Assembly: GCA_031287575.1 (NCBI GenBank)
Contig: JAITSV010000052.1
Span: forward strand, 1 to 64,000
Direction: 5' to 3'
DNA length: 64,000 bases
Origin: Desulfovibrio sp.
GTDB lineage: Bacteria; Desulfobacterota; Desulfovibrionia; Desulfovibrionales; Desulfovibrionaceae
Positions 34,898 through 44,369 of the stretch are shown one piece after another. The notes under the pieces were generated by a model. It was not told the origin of the DNA. It searched no databases and was given only the letters and a program-made list of their open reading frames with translations. Positions within the stretch are counted from its first letter, which is position 1; every line of letters begins with the position of its first letter. The position numbers and the translations under genes were made by a program.

Positions 34898-36628
34898 TTA
34901 CTGTTGCATGCGATACCGCTGCTGCTCCTTCGGGGTCCACCAGCGGGTGAAGTTGTGGGTCAGCCCCGCCGGAGCGGGTTCCAGCCCCTGGAAACGAGAA
35001 CTGACGATGGGCAGCGAATATGGCGCATACAGGAAGCAGTACGGCTGGTCGCGGTGCAGGATTTCCTGGAACCGGTCGTACAGCTTCTTGCGCTCGGCCT
35101 GGTCGAAGGTGGAGCGGGCACGTTCCAGCAGATCGTCCACCTCGGGGTTCTTGTAACCAACGAAGTTCAGCCCGCCGGGCACCGCCTTGGACGAATGCCA
35201 CACGTCGTACAGGTCGGGGTCCTGCAGGATGTTCCAGCCCAGCAGCACGGCGTCGAAGCGCCCCTTGTCCACGAATTCCTTGATGAAGGCCGCCCATTCC
35301 ACCGTGCGTATCTTCACGTCGATGCCCACGGCCTTGAGCTGGCTCTGGATGATGGTGGCGGCCTTGATGCGCTGGTCGTTGCCCTGGTTGGTCAGGATGG
35401 TGAACGCGAAGGGCGCGCCGTCCCTGTCCAGAAGGCCGTCGCCGTTGGTGTCGGTCCAGCCGGCCTGGGCCAGCAGTTCCCTGGCCTTGGCAGGATCATA
35501 CGGATAATCATCAATTTTGTCATTGTATACCCAGGTGCCCGGCTTGTAGGGCCCCACGGTGGGCATGCCCTGCCCCAGCAGCACCCCGGCCACCAGCGCC
35601 TTGCGGTCTATGGCGCAGGTAAGCGCCTGGCGCACCTTCACATCCTTGAACATGGGCAACGACAGGTTGTAGCCCAGATAGCTGTAGCCAAAGGACAGGT
35701 ACTGGAACTTGCGCCAGGCCATGTCCCATTCGGCCCCGTTGGTCTGGTGCAGGTACTGCTGCGGACTCAGGCTCATCATGTCCAGGCGCTGGGCCTTCAG
35801 TTCCAAGAACATGGTGGAAAGGTCGGGGATGACCCGGTAGACCACCTCGTCGATGTACGGGCGGCCCAGGAAATAGCCGGGGCTGGCCTCCAGGGTCAGG
35901 CGGGTGCCCGCCTCCCATTCCTTCAGCCGGTACGGCCCGGCGCCCACGGGCTTGCGCGAGAAGGGCGTGTTCATCAGGTCCTGCCCTTCCAGCAGATGCC
36001 TGGGCATGATGCCGTGCATCCAGGTGATCAGCGAACGGGCGAAGGGCCTGGCGTAGCGCACCTCGAACGACAGCGGCCCCGTCTTGCGGAATTCCTGTAT
36101 GGCCAGGTAGTCCTCGGCATAGGGGGTGGGGGTCTTGGGGTCCACCATCAGCTTGTAGGTGAACTCCACGTCGTCGGCGGTCAGGGGCTTGCCGTCTTCC
36201 CAGCGGATGTCGTCGCGCAGGGTGAAGCGCAGCAGGGTGCCGTTTTCCAGCACCTCGTACGAGGCGGCGGCCCACTTCTCGATGTTCAGGTCCTTGTCGT
36301 AGCGCAGCGGGGCCACGAAGATCTGGTCGCTGACCTCGTGCGACGAGGCGTCGGAGGCAATGAACGGCAGCAGGTTGGACGGTTCGCCGATGGTGCCGAG
36401 GATGATCCTGTCGCCGGTGACCGGCTCTCCGGGCGTGGCGGCCTGGCCCCCCTGGGCCGAGGTCGCGTTGCCCCCGGCGGCGGTGGCGTTGGCACCCGTG
36501 GCGCCGTTCTTGGCGCCGCCTTGCGGGGCGGTATCGCCGCAGGCGGCCAGCAGCAGGCACAGCAGAAGCGCCAGAAGGTATGTGCCTGCGCGCGCGGCGC
36601 GCGGCGCGGGTGTAGCGGTGCGGTTCAT
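34898..36628 (-). CDS. Peptide/nickel-type ABC transporter substrate-binding lipoprotein (SBP_bac_5)
   Basis: 576 residues. Signal peptide with lipobox LLAAC (Cys30), a Gly/Ala/Thr spacer, then a family 5 extracellular solute-binding protein: RYDKDLNIEKWAAASYEV, ENGTLLRFTLRDDIRWEDGKPLTADDVEF (cited in parts: LRDDIRWEDGKPLTADD), VRQALTCAIDRKAL, PYDPAKARELLAQAGW. Predicted periplasmic receptor for di/oligopeptides or another small ligand. No permease or ATPase gene is adjacent, so it is an orphan receptor or its transporter is elsewhere. The C-terminus (WWTPKEQQRYRMQQ) is complete. Confidence 0.92.
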   Translation of the reverse strand: MNRTATPAPRAARAGTYLLALLLCLLLAACGDTAPQGGAKNGATGANATAAGGNATSAQGGQAATPGEPVTGDRIILGTIGEPSNLLPFIASDASSHEVSDQIFVAPLRYDKDLNIEKWAAASYEVLENGTLLRFTLRDDIRWEDGKPLTADDVEFTYKLMVDPKTPTPYAEDYLAIQEFRKTGPLSFEVRYARPFARSLITWMHGIMPRHLLEGQDLMNTPFSRKPVGAGPYRLKEWEAGTRLTLEASPGYFLGRPYIDEVVYRVIPDLSTMFLELKAQRLDMMSLSPQQYLHQTNGAEWDMAWRKFQYLSFGYSYLGYNLSLPMFKDVKVRQALTCAIDRKALVAGVLLGQGMPTVGPYKPGTWVYNDKIDDYPYDPAKARELLAQAGWTDTNGDGLLDRDGAPFAFTILTNQGNDQRIKAATIIQSQLKAVGIDVKIRTVEWAAFIKEFVDKGRFDAVLLGWNILQDPDLYDVWHSSKAVPGGLNFVGYKNPEVDDLLERARSTFDQAERKKLYDRFQEILHRDQPYCFLYAPYSLPIVSSRFQGLEPAPAGLTHNFTRWWTPKEQQRYRMQQ

Positions 36629-36781
36629 GCGATTGCCTCCGGCTATTGCCTATTCCCGTGGATGGGGTATGATTTCACGATAGCATGGGCGCATTCCCGC
36701 GCGTGGCGCGCCGGATTCCGCCCGAGCGCGTTGGATATCATTGTCCCGCGCCGTGGGCAAACGTCTCTGCTATTGATAATG

Positions 36782-36813
36782 GCGCAATTTTGGACTAAAA
36801 TAGTCAATTGCGC
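36782..36813. promoter_or_regulatory. 32-bp AT-rich inverted repeat in divergent region
   Basis: GCGCAATT (36782-36789) and AATTGCGC (36806-36813) are exact complements, with an inner GACTA-AAA-TAGTC palindrome. It is the only AT-rich patch between the divergent binding-protein gene and the SNF2 gene, 94 bp before the latter's ATG. Best read as an operator or cruciform-like promoter element; a terminator is less likely because both genes point away. Confidence 0.6.
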
Positions 36814-36906
36814 TTCGTACGGGGGGTCAAATCCGAAGCGCGCCCCGCCCGCATCCGGCATGCGCGCCTCCCCTCCGGTTGCGACTCCAGAGGAGCACAC
36901 GAGCAT

Positions 36907-39900
36907 ATGGAACTGAGCGAGGAGCAATCCGTCCGTTCGCTCCTGCAGGACTTCGTCCATGATTCCATCCCGGAATACATCCTGGACGGATCGCAGGACA
37001 TTCTCGCCGAAGGCGGCGTCCAGAAACTGAGCCTGAAGAAGGCCGACGGCTATTGGGAAGTTGAAGGAAGCATCCAGGGGGAAGACTTCCAGATATATTC
37101 GCCCAAGCTGTCCATCAGCCTTGGCGAAGGCACCACCGCCTACCACTGCAATTGCCCGGATTCGTTCTCCGGCGTGTGCAGGCACGTGGGGGCCACCGCC
37201 CTCAAGATGCTGTCGTCGCTGGAAACGCGCCCCGGCGGCGAGGAACCCGCCCGGCCCAAGACCGAATGGCGGCAAAATTTCCGAGCCTTCTTTTCCACCG
37301 CCATAGAACCGGAAGCGGGCCAGCACTACCTGATCTTCCGCTTTCACCCCGAGCCGGGGCGTCTCTTGGTTTCGCTGTTCCGGGGCCGCCAGAACAAGTC
37401 CGGCCTGTCCACGGTGCATAATGAAATCACGCTGGAACAGGTATTGCGCAACCCCGACTGGTGCGAACTTTCGCCCCAGCTTGCGCAGGTAGCGCAGCAG
37501 ATCGGCCAGATCGTGGACTATTACGGCCACCGCATAGAGGTGCCGGACGGCCTGCTGACCTGGTTTTTGTGGGCCATCCGCAACGAATACTACCTGTTCT
37601 GGGGCGACACCGACCAGCCCTGCCGCATCGAGCGCACCTCCATGCGCCTGAAGCTGAAGCCGCAACTGGCCGACGAGGGGCTGTCGTTCGACGTGATGCT
37701 GCACCGCGAGGGCAAGCAGCCGTTCTCCATCATCGGCAGCGAGGTGACCTTCCACGGCCAGATGCCGCTGTGGGTGTGCTGGAACAAGGGGTTCTACCCC
37801 GTGCACACCAGCCTGAACTCGCAACTGGTGCAGGACCTCGTCCGCCAGCCCCCGGTCATCCCGCAGGAAGACATTTCCGAATTCCTCGACCGGGTGTGGA
37901 CCAAGCTGCCCACCAGCGACCTGTACGGGCAGGAAGAGTTCCTGAAGCACATGGAACCCATCTTCCAGCCGGCCACGTACAACCCCAAGCTGTTCCTGGA
38001 CGAGGAAGGCAGCCTGCTGACCCTGGAAATCCAGAACATCTACGAGACGGTGCACGGCGAATTCTACCTGCCCGGCCCCAACCCCGACTTCCAGACCGGC
38101 AGCTACACCATCGACGGCCACACCTGCCTCATCCGCCGCCATCAGGAAGAAGAGGCCTCGCTTACCGCGCTGCTGGCCGAAATGCGCTTTCAGCCGCGCA
38201 GCAACCGCATGTGGTTCCTGGAGCCGGAAGAGGCCATCAACTTCCTGCTCGACGCCTATCCCAAGCTGGTGGAACTGTACCGCGTGTACGGCGAAAAGGC
38301 CCTGTCGCGCTACAAGGTGCGCCTGTCGCAGCCCATCATCACGGCGAAGGTGGAAACGAGCGAGGAAGACAAGTGGTTCTCGCTCGACATCACCGTGGAA
38401 TACGACGGCCAGAAGGTGCCCATCGACAAGATCTGGAAGGCGTGGGCCCAGGGCAAGCGCTACGTGCAGCTCAAGGACGGCTCGTACACCAGCCTGCCCG
38501 AGGCCTGGCTGAAGCGCATCGCCCACAAGTTGCAGGCCCTTGGCCTGGACCCGGAAAAGCCGCCGCAGAAGCAGTTCCAGCAGTTCGAGGCCCCGGTGCT
38601 GGACAGCCTGCTGGACGACCTGCCCGACGCCCAGACCGACCCGTTCTGGAACAGCCTGCGCGACAAGATCCGCAACTTCCGCGAGATCAGGTCCATCGAT
38701 CCGCCCAAGGGGCTTACCGCCTCGCTGCGCGGCTACCAGCAGCAGGGCCTGTCGTACCTCAACTTTCTGCGCGAATACGGCTTCGGCGGCATCCTGGCCG
38801 ACGAAATGGGCCTCGGCAAGACCATCCAGACCCTGTCGTTCATCCAGCACATGGTGGAGCGCGGGGCCGTGGGGCCAAACCTGATCGTGGTGCCCACCTC
38901 GGTGCTGCCCAACTGGGACCGCGAAGCCCAGAAGTTCGTGCCCGAGCTGCGCCGCCTGATCATCTACGGCACCCGGCGCGAGGGCATGTTCCGCCGCATC
39001 GACGAATCGAACCTTGTCGTCACCACCTACGCCCTGTTGCGGCGCGACCTGGAAGAATTGCAGGAGCACGAGTTCAACTCGATCATCCTGGACGAAGCGC
39101 AGAACATCAAGAACCCCAATACCATCACGGCCCGCTCCGTGCGGCGCATCAACGCCCGCATGCGGCTGTGCCTGTCGGGCACGCCCATAGAGAACAACCT
39201 GTTCGAGCTGTGGTCGCTGTTCGAGTTCCTGATGCCGGGCTTCCTGGGTTCGCAGCACGCCTTCCAGCGGGGCATCATCAAGCCCATCAAGGACGGCGAC
39301 AGCGAAACGCTGGACTACCTGCGCACGCGCGTGCGCCCGTTCATCCTGCGGCGCACCAAGTCCGAGGTGGCCAAAGACCTGCCCCCCAAGATCGAGAACA
39401 CCTACTACTGCGCCCTGGCCGAAGAGCAGGCGGAACTGTACACCGCCCTTGCCCGCAAGCTGAAGGAGCAGGTGATGGCCGACGTGGACGAGAAGGGCAT
39501 TGCCAGAAGCCAGATGTCCATTCTGGACGCCCTGCTGAAGCTGCGCCAGATCTGCTGCCACCCGCGCCTGCTGAAGCTGGACATGCCGGGGCTGACCACC
39601 AACCTGCCCTCGGGCAAGTTCGACGCCTTCAAGGACATGATCACCGACATCGTGGAGGAAGGCCACAAGGTGCTGGTGTTCTCGCAGTTCGTGCAGATGC
39701 TGCACATTATCCGCTCGTGGCTGCAAATCAACGCCATTCCCTTCTGCTACCTGGACGGCACCAGCAAGGACCGCTTCGAGCAGGTGGACCGCTTCAACAA
39801 CACGCCCGAGATTCCCATCTTCCTCATTTCGCTGAAGGCGGGCGGCACGGGCCTGAACCTGACCTCGGCCGACTACGTCATCCACTACGACCCGTGGTGG

Positions 39901-40116
39901 AACCCCGCCGTGGAAAGCCAGGCCACCGACCGCACGCACCGCATCGGCCAGACCCGCCAGGTGTTCAGCTACAAGCTGATCTGCGAAAACACGGTGGAAG
40001 AAAAGATCCTGAAATTGCAGGACATGAAGCGCGGCGTGGCCGAGGCCATCATCCCCGGCCAGGAAGCCTGGAAGTCGCTGACCCGCGAAGACCTGGAGAT
40101 GCTGTTCGACGTGTAG
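36907..40116 (+). CDS. SWIM-zinc-finger SNF2-family DNA-dependent ATPase
   Basis: 1,069 residues from the ATG at 36907, with AGGAG 12 bases upstream. An N-terminal SWIM zinc finger (YHCNCPDSF, then VCRHVGATAL, residues ~80-100; C-x-C-x(n)-C-x-H) precedes a ~450-residue middle region and a complete SNF2 motor: LADEMGLGKTIQTLSF (motif I, ~632), LDEAQNIKN (DEAQ, ~731), SGTPIENNLFELWSLFEFL (III), FSQFVQM (IV), KAGGTGLNL (V) and ATDRTHRIGQTRQV (VI, ~1018). Bacterial members are thought to remodel protein-DNA or RNA polymerase complexes (HepA/RapA relatives) or serve DNA repair; substrate unknown. Followed by an intrinsic terminator. Confidence 0.95.
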   Translation: MELSEEQSVRSLLQDFVHDSIPEYILDGSQDILAEGGVQKLSLKKADGYWEVEGSIQGEDFQIYSPKLSISLGEGTTAYHCNCPDSFSGVCRHVGATALKMLSSLETRPGGEEPARPKTEWRQNFRAFFSTAIEPEAGQHYLIFRFHPEPGRLLVSLFRGRQNKSGLSTVHNEITLEQVLRNPDWCELSPQLAQVAQQIGQIVDYYGHRIEVPDGLLTWFLWAIRNEYYLFWGDTDQPCRIERTSMRLKLKPQLADEGLSFDVMLHREGKQPFSIIGSEVTFHGQMPLWVCWNKGFYPVHTSLNSQLVQDLVRQPPVIPQEDISEFLDRVWTKLPTSDLYGQEEFLKHMEPIFQPATYNPKLFLDEEGSLLTLEIQNIYETVHGEFYLPGPNPDFQTGSYTIDGHTCLIRRHQEEEASLTALLAEMRFQPRSNRMWFLEPEEAINFLLDAYPKLVELYRVYGEKALSRYKVRLSQPIITAKVETSEEDKWFSLDITVEYDGQKVPIDKIWKAWAQGKRYVQLKDGSYTSLPEAWLKRIAHKLQALGLDPEKPPQKQFQQFEAPVLDSLLDDLPDAQTDPFWNSLRDKIRNFREIRSIDPPKGLTASLRGYQQQGLSYLNFLREYGFGGILADEMGLGKTIQTLSFIQHMVERGAVGPNLIVVPTSVLPNWDREAQKFVPELRRLIIYGTRREGMFRRIDESNLVVTTYALLRRDLEELQEHEFNSIILDEAQNIKNPNTITARSVRRINARMRLCLSGTPIENNLFELWSLFEFLMPGFLGSQHAFQRGIIKPIKDGDSETLDYLRTRVRPFILRRTKSEVAKDLPPKIENTYYCALAEEQAELYTALARKLKEQVMADVDEKGIARSQMSILDALLKLRQICCHPRLLKLDMPGLTTNLPSGKFDAFKDMITDIVEEGHKVLVFSQFVQMLHIIRSWLQINAIPFCYLDGTSKDRFEQVDRFNNTPEIPIFLISLKAGGTGLNLTSADYVIHYDPWWNPAVESQATDRTHRIGQTRQVFSYKLICENTVEEKILKLQDMKRGVAEAIIPGQEAWKSLTREDLEMLFDV

Positions 40117-40200
40117 CGGGGGGGCCGCTGGCCCAACCCTGCTCATCCGCATCATCTACCGCCTGGTTCTCATCCTGCTTGGCATATCCTCAGACAACGC

Positions 40201-40234
40201 AACGGCGCGCCTCCCACGGGAAGCGCGCCGTTTT
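40201..40234 (+). terminator. Intrinsic terminator of the SNF2 gene
   Basis: AACGGCGCGC and GCGCGCCGTT form a 10-bp stem with a 12-base loop and a TTTTC tail, 85 bp after the stop. Confidence 0.9.
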
Positions 40235-40312
40235 CATCATTAAAAGGATTGATTCACAACCTGCACATCCTATATCGTCTCCAGCAAACTCCAGCCTAAC
40301 CAGGAGACGCCG

Positions 40313-40675
40313 ATGAACGTACCTTCCAAAGAACAATACGTCGCAGCATTCTCCCGATGCGAGCGCTCCATCAAGGGGCGCCTCAAGATTTTGCTCGCTC
40401 ACCATGCCTTCCCCGATCACACGGCCACCGCCACCCAACTTGCAGAGGTCGTGGGTTATCCCAACCACAGTGCCGTCAACCTCAACTACGGCCTGCTTGC
40501 GCGGAGGGTATGCGAAGAAATGGGGCTGCGCGCGGAGGACATCGGCGGTCAGCCCACCGATTGGCTAGCCACGCTTACTGACTTGGACCGCCCAGAGGAC
40601 CACGCGCATGTAACGCTGACGCTACACGACAATGTGGTGGCCGCGCTCAAGGAACTGGGCTGGGTTGAGAGCTAG
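40313..40675 (+). CDS. Small protein of unknown function, possible DNA-binding
   Basis: 120 residues, AGGAG 7 bases before the ATG. ATATQLAEVVGYPNHSAVNLNYGLLARRVCEEMG (residues ~40-73, cited in parts: TQLAEVVGYPNHSAVN) reads like a winged-helix or HTH segment: 'testing for a step, turn, recognition helix'. The C-terminal half (TLHDNVVAALKELGWV) is helical. The body is slightly less GC-rich than its neighbours. I do not recognise the family; a head domain of some restriction or HNH proteins looks similar in spirit, but that is a guess. Isolated between two terminators. Confidence 0.65.
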   Translation: MNVPSKEQYVAAFSRCERSIKGRLKILLAHHAFPDHTATATQLAEVVGYPNHSAVNLNYGLLARRVCEEMGLRAEDIGGQPTDWLATLTDLDRPEDHAHVTLTLHDNVVAALKELGWVES

Positions 40676-40987
40676 CCCGAAAGTGGACGAAGGCGGGGGG
40701 CATGTCCTATGCCCCCACGCCTTCGTGGCCAGCCTGTCGCCCTTGGGGGACCCGCCATGTCGGGGAAGGTGGCGGGGCGGCGACGGGCCGCCATGCAGCG
40801 TGGGCGTTGCCGCGCCTCCGGGCACGGCGGGGGATCGCTTGGCGCGCCGCAGCACGCGGCTTGCCCACGGAGCAGTTATTGCTACGGTTGCGCCATCCGG
40901 GCAGCGCTGGTGCCCTGCCCACTCGGGCTCAGGCCACGGAACGGAGTGCCCGGTGCGGGCGGGTTCGATCGCGAAGCCGCTTCCAGC
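40676..40987. other. 312-bp gap with a strong hairpin
   Basis: Near its left end (40688-40725) CGAAGGCG plus GGGGGCAT pair with ATGCCCCC plus CGCCTTCG around a GTCCT loop with one bulged base. This is a likely terminator for the 120-residue gene. The remaining sequence, up to the convergent cheW-like stop at 40988, shows nothing I can name. Confidence 0.55.
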
Positions 40988-41524
40988 CTACCTGATGCCG
41001 TCCAGCACCGCCTTCTCGGTTTCGCCCAGCAGCAGGTCCAGATCAAGCAGCAGCAACAGCCGCCCTTCCAGCTTGCCCACGCCGCGAATGAAGTCGGACC
41101 CGCCCCCCTCGATGACGGCGGGGGGCGCCTCCACCGTGGAGGCGGGCAGACGCAGCACCTGCGACACCGAATCCACGATAAATCCGGCCACGCGGCCTTC
41201 CATCTCCACCACCATGATGCGGGTCTTTTCATCCGCCGCCCCGGCCAGCAGGCCGAAGCGCGCCCGCATGTCGATGACGGGGATGACCTTGCCGCGCAGG
41301 TTGATGATGCCTTCGACGAACGTGGGCGCGGCGGGCACGCGGGTGACCGGCATCATGCGGATGATCTCCTGCACCCGCAGGATGTCCACGCCGAACTCCT
41401 CTTCGCCCAGGGTGAAGGTGACGAGTTGCAGCAACCCGCCGTCTCCCCCGTCCAGCCGGAACTGGCCGGACGCGCCCGAAACGCCCGATGCACGAGACGT
41501 CATGCTTTCGTGGGTGGTTTCCAT
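40988..41524 (-). CDS. CheW-like coupling protein paired with MCP
   Basis: 178 residues: LLQLVTFTLGEEEFGVDILRVQEIIRM (cited in parts: EEEFGVDILRVQEII), VEGIINLRGKVIPVIDMRARFGL and LLLLLDLDLLLGETE are the three CheW landmarks. A ~30-residue N-terminal extension is Ser/Gly-rich. It lies 7 bp after the MCP gene, so the receptor and its coupler form a two-gene operon separate from the main che cluster. It is distinct from the cluster CheW, which has a longer acidic N-terminus. Confidence 0.94.
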   Translation of the reverse strand: METTHESMTSRASGVSGASGQFRLDGGDGGLLQLVTFTLGEEEFGVDILRVQEIIRMMPVTRVPAAPTFVEGIINLRGKVIPVIDMRARFGLLAGAADEKTRIMVVEMEGRVAGFIVDSVSQVLRLPASTVEAPPAVIEGGGSDFIRGVGKLEGRLLLLLDLDLLLGETEKAVLDGIR

Positions 41525-41531
41525 GACGCGC

Positions 41532-43280
41532 CTATGCCTGCTTCAGTTCTTCGACCAGGCGGCGCAGCACCTGGGCCTGGTTGGACAGTTCGGACACCGC
41601 CTTGGCCGCCTCGCGCATGGCCTGCGCCGTTTCGGCGGAGATGGTGCTGACCTGTTCCACCGCCCGGTTGATCTCCTCGCTGGCGGCGGACTGCTGCTCC
41701 GACGCGGTGGCGATGCCGCGCACCTGGTCGGTGGCCGAATCCACCAGCGCCACGATCTCCTTCAGCGATGCGCCCGAATCCTGGGCCAGGCGGGTGGTTT
41801 CCTCGATGGCACGCACCGAGCGGTCCACGTTGTCCATGTTCTTCTGGGCGCCCTGCTGGATGCCCCGGATGGCGCTGCCCACCTCGCTGGTGGCCTGCAT
41901 GGTCTTTTCCGCCAGCTTGCGCACCTCGTCGGCCACCACGGCGAATCCGCGCCCGGCGTCACCGGCGCGGGCCGCCTCGATGGCGGCGTTCAGCGCCAGC
42001 AGGTTGGTCTGGTCTGCTATGTCGCTGATCACGTTCATGATCTGGCCGATGGCCTCGGCCTGGCGGCCCAGGTCTTCCATGTCGCGCTTCAGGTCCATGG
42101 ACTGCTGCTGCACCTGCGAGATTTCGCGCACCACGTTGTTCACGATGTCCGCGCCCGATTCAGCTTTATTGCGGGCGTTTTCGGACGAGGTGGCGGCGGT
42201 GCCCGCGTTGCGGGCCACTTCCAGCACCGAGGCGTTCATTTCTTCCATGGAGGTGGCGGTTTCGGCCACGCGCTTGGACTGCTCTTCCGCGCCCCGGTCA
42301 GACTGTTCGATCTGGGCGGAAAGTTCTTCGGAGGCGGATGACACCACCTCCACCACGCCTTCCAGCTTCTGGGCGGCCTGGATCATGCCTTCGCGCTTAG
42401 CGTTTTCCGCGCGCTTGCGGGCTTCTTCCGCCGCCGCGGTGGCGGCCATGGCTTCGCGTTCCTTGGCTTCGGCCAGCACGGTCTTTTCGTCGGCCTCGGC
42501 AATCTTGCCCTTGAGGGTGGCCACCATGGCCTGCATGGCCTGGTACACGCCGGACAAGGGCCTGTCGGCGCGGAAGCTCACGTTCAGGTTGCCGGCGGCG
42601 ATCTCCGTCGAAACACCCTGCAAGTAGCCGGGGTCTTCCCCAAGCTGGTTGAGGGTGGAGCGGATCAGGAACGCGGCTGCCCCCACGCCAATCAGCAGGG
42701 CCACGGCAACCAGCGTGATGTTGACCTGCTGGGCTCCTTCGGCGCGGTCGCTGGCGGCCTTGCCCGCCGCCGTGGAGTCACGGTCGTTCAGTTCCACGCA
42801 GCGGGTCAAGGCGTCCATGGCCGCCGTGAACCTGGGGCGCAAGGCCTTCTTGTCCAGTTCCATGGCCTCGTCCTCGCGCCGGTCGCGTGAAAGCTCCAGA
42901 GCCTTCTGCAACCCGGACACGTACTCCTCGATGTTTGAGTTGTACGCCTGGAACGCCGCGCGCTCCTCGGAAGACGAGATGAGCTTCTCGTAGATGGTGC
43001 TGTTGGCCAACCGCCTGCCGTTGATGGCCTTCAGGTTGCGCTCGATGTCCTCCATCTCCTGCGCGTCGTCGGCAATGATGTGCTGGAAATGCTGACGGCG
43101 CAGTTCGTTCATGTTGCCCCGGATGTCGGCTATCGCCTTGACGCTGGGCAGCACGTTGTCCGTCAGCTTGACGATGTCGCCGAGTATGGCCCCCAACTGC
43201 ACCGAAGAAAAGCCGCCCACCCCCCCGATAAGCAGCAGCAATACGCCGAAACTCACAACCAGTTTCATCCTGAGTGTCAT
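41532..43280 (-). CDS. Methyl-accepting chemotaxis protein
   Basis: 582 residues from the ATG at 43280 (GAGGGG 5 bases upstream); the in-frame ATG 117 bases further up has no ribosome binding site and would hide the first membrane helix. TM1 at ~6-27, a periplasmic four-helix-bundle (4HB_MCP-type) sensor at ~28-186, TM2 at ~187-207, HAMP at ~208-265, a long cytoplasmic coiled coil, and the invariant hairpin tip [24 protein letters not shown] sequence near 415-435 ([20 protein letters not shown]). There is no CheR/CheB-tethering pentapeptide at the C-terminus. Ligand unknown. Confidence 0.96.
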   Translation of the reverse strand: MTLRMKLVVSFGVLLLLIGGVGGFSSVQLGAILGDIVKLTDNVLPSVKAIADIRGNMNELRRQHFQHIIADDAQEMEDIERNLKAINGRRLANSTIYEKLISSSEERAAFQAYNSNIEEYVSGLQKALELSRDRREDEAMELDKKALRPRFTAAMDALTRCVELNDRDSTAAGKAASDRAEGAQQVNITLVAVALLIGVGAAAFLIRSTLNQLGEDPGYLQGVSTEIAAGNLNVSFRADRPLSGVYQAMQAMVATLKGKIAEADEKTVLAEAKEREAMAATAAAEEARKRAENAKREGMIQAAQKLEGVVEVVSSASEELSAQIEQSDRGAEEQSKRVAETATSMEEMNASVLEVARNAGTAATSSENARNKAESGADIVNNVVREISQVQQQSMDLKRDMEDLGRQAEAIGQIMNVISDIADQTNLLALNAAIEAARAGDAGRGFAVVADEVRKLAEKTMQATSEVGSAIRGIQQGAQKNMDNVDRSVRAIEETTRLAQDSGASLKEIVALVDSATDQVRGIATASEQQSAASEEINRAVEQVSTISAETAQAMREAAKAVSELSNQAQVLRRLVEELKQA

Positions 43281-43401
43281 GAATGCCCCTCGTCCTGCGG
43301 TTGTGCTGCCGGTGAACGCAGCATGTCGGCGGTGCATTCGCGCCAAGCTTCCCAGCCCCCAGAAGAGATACCGTCCATTCGCAGCAGCAGACGGCAATCC
43401 C

Positions 43402-43428
43402 TAAAGCAGGGAAACAACGCGCCGATTA
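43402..43428 (+). promoter_or_regulatory. Sigma-28-like promoter facing away from the MCP gene
   Basis: TAAAGCAG, 11-bp spacer, GCCGATTA: the same geometry as the flagellin promoter at 31246. It lies in the gene-free 493 bp between the MCP start (43280) and the XRE start (43774) and points toward the XRE gene, about 340 bp away. No convincing ORF starts just after it. The left box is part of CCCTAAAGCAGGG, which may be coincidental. Confidence 0.5.
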
Positions 43429-43694
43429 CAGCCGTAGCAGTGATTGCACACCTAACCATGGGCAATCACGAGCAAAGCACTTCACCAAAACCTGCTTGCC
43501 CCCCAATGGACGCTCACGAAAGTCAGAATTTAACGCAGGAAAAAATATAGCACCTACGCAAGTAAAAATACCGTACATGAGGGCATGCCACCGCCACCTG
43601 CCCATCCAATGCAGCACGTACCGCATGCTTGGCCGAATCCGCCCGCAAGGCGAAGTTCGTAAAATCTATAGCTGTTCAGCATACTAAAGCGGGG

Positions 43695-43726
43695 TTGAGA
43701 TACTTATAGTCTGTAGACTTATAGTC
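43695..43726 (+). promoter_or_regulatory. Promoter and direct-repeat operator of the XRE gene
   Basis: TTGAGA (43695-43700) with TTATAG 18 bp on is a plausible sigma-70 promoter. Two exact CTTATAGTC copies (43703-43711 and 43718-43726, 15-bp period) and the palindrome AGTCT-GT-AGACT between them overlap it, as expected for an autoregulating XRE/C-protein. Confidence 0.6.
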
Positions 43727-43773
43727 GTCAACGCAGAACCTGAATGGATTCCCGCAACCATTGGAGGAATGCC

Positions 43774-44082
43774 ATGCCAGGATATTCTGTAGAAGAAAAA
43801 CAACACCTTACGGCGCTAGGCTCGGCAATCAGGCACTTTCGCGAAACCTTGGGCTGGTCGCAGGAACAATTGGCCGAAAGAGTGGAATTGCACCGCACCT
43901 ACATTGGCGGTGTGGAGCGTGGCGAACGCAATCTGTGCCTGCTGAACATCCTTGCCATTGCCGAGGCCATGGGAATATCGCCGGGCAGGCTCATCGACAG
44001 GGCCTTCCCCTCCCGTGCCGCCGCCGGTATTCCCGTCCCTCCCGATGCCACGGCACGGGAGGGCGGCCCCGCCAACGGCTGA
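43774..44082 (+). CDS. XRE-family transcriptional regulator
   Basis: 102 residues from the ATG at 43774, with GGAGG six bases upstream; an in-frame ATG at 43744 lacks a site. One helix-turn-helix: LGSAIRHFRETLGWSQEQLAE, RTYIGGVERGERNLCLLNIL and ISPGRLIDRAF (residues ~15-75). This compact single-domain form resembles restriction-modification controller (C) proteins and phage-like repressors, but no modification genes are adjacent. The tail (after ~85) is disordered. The upstream direct repeats may be its operator. Confidence 0.88.
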   Translation: MPGYSVEEKQHLTALGSAIRHFRETLGWSQEQLAERVELHRTYIGGVERGERNLCLLNILAIAEAMGISPGRLIDRAFPSRAAAGIPVPPDATAREGGPANG

Positions 44083-44369
44083 CCTTGCGCCCCCGTGCCT
44101 GCGCCAGTGTTCCCTAAGGCGAACCGGCTGCCGCGTTGACACGTTGGTTCTTGTACCCCGCCTTTCGGCACCCCAAGCAAGGTGCTTCCGCTCAGGCCAG
44201 TACCGCCGGGCCGCCTTTGCCGGTCATCGGAAAATAACGCCCCCGGTACGAAACTTGCCCCTTCCCACGCAGCCCGAAGACCGGGCAAAACCTTCCGCCG
44301 CCGTTCGTGTTGCGGCTTGATACCTGGGGCCATGCCCCGGGCAGACCTGGGAGGGCAGACGGAGGACGC

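Noticed and set aside
36643..40155. 1,170-codon open frame on the minus strand
   Set aside because: Exact antisense of the SNF2 gene with a composition typical of GC-rich shadows; the plus strand has all helicase motifs.
43496..43687. 63-codon open frame after the outward sigma-28-like promoter
   Set aside because: No ribosome binding site, odd composition, and it runs into the XRE promoter region; not enough to call a gene.
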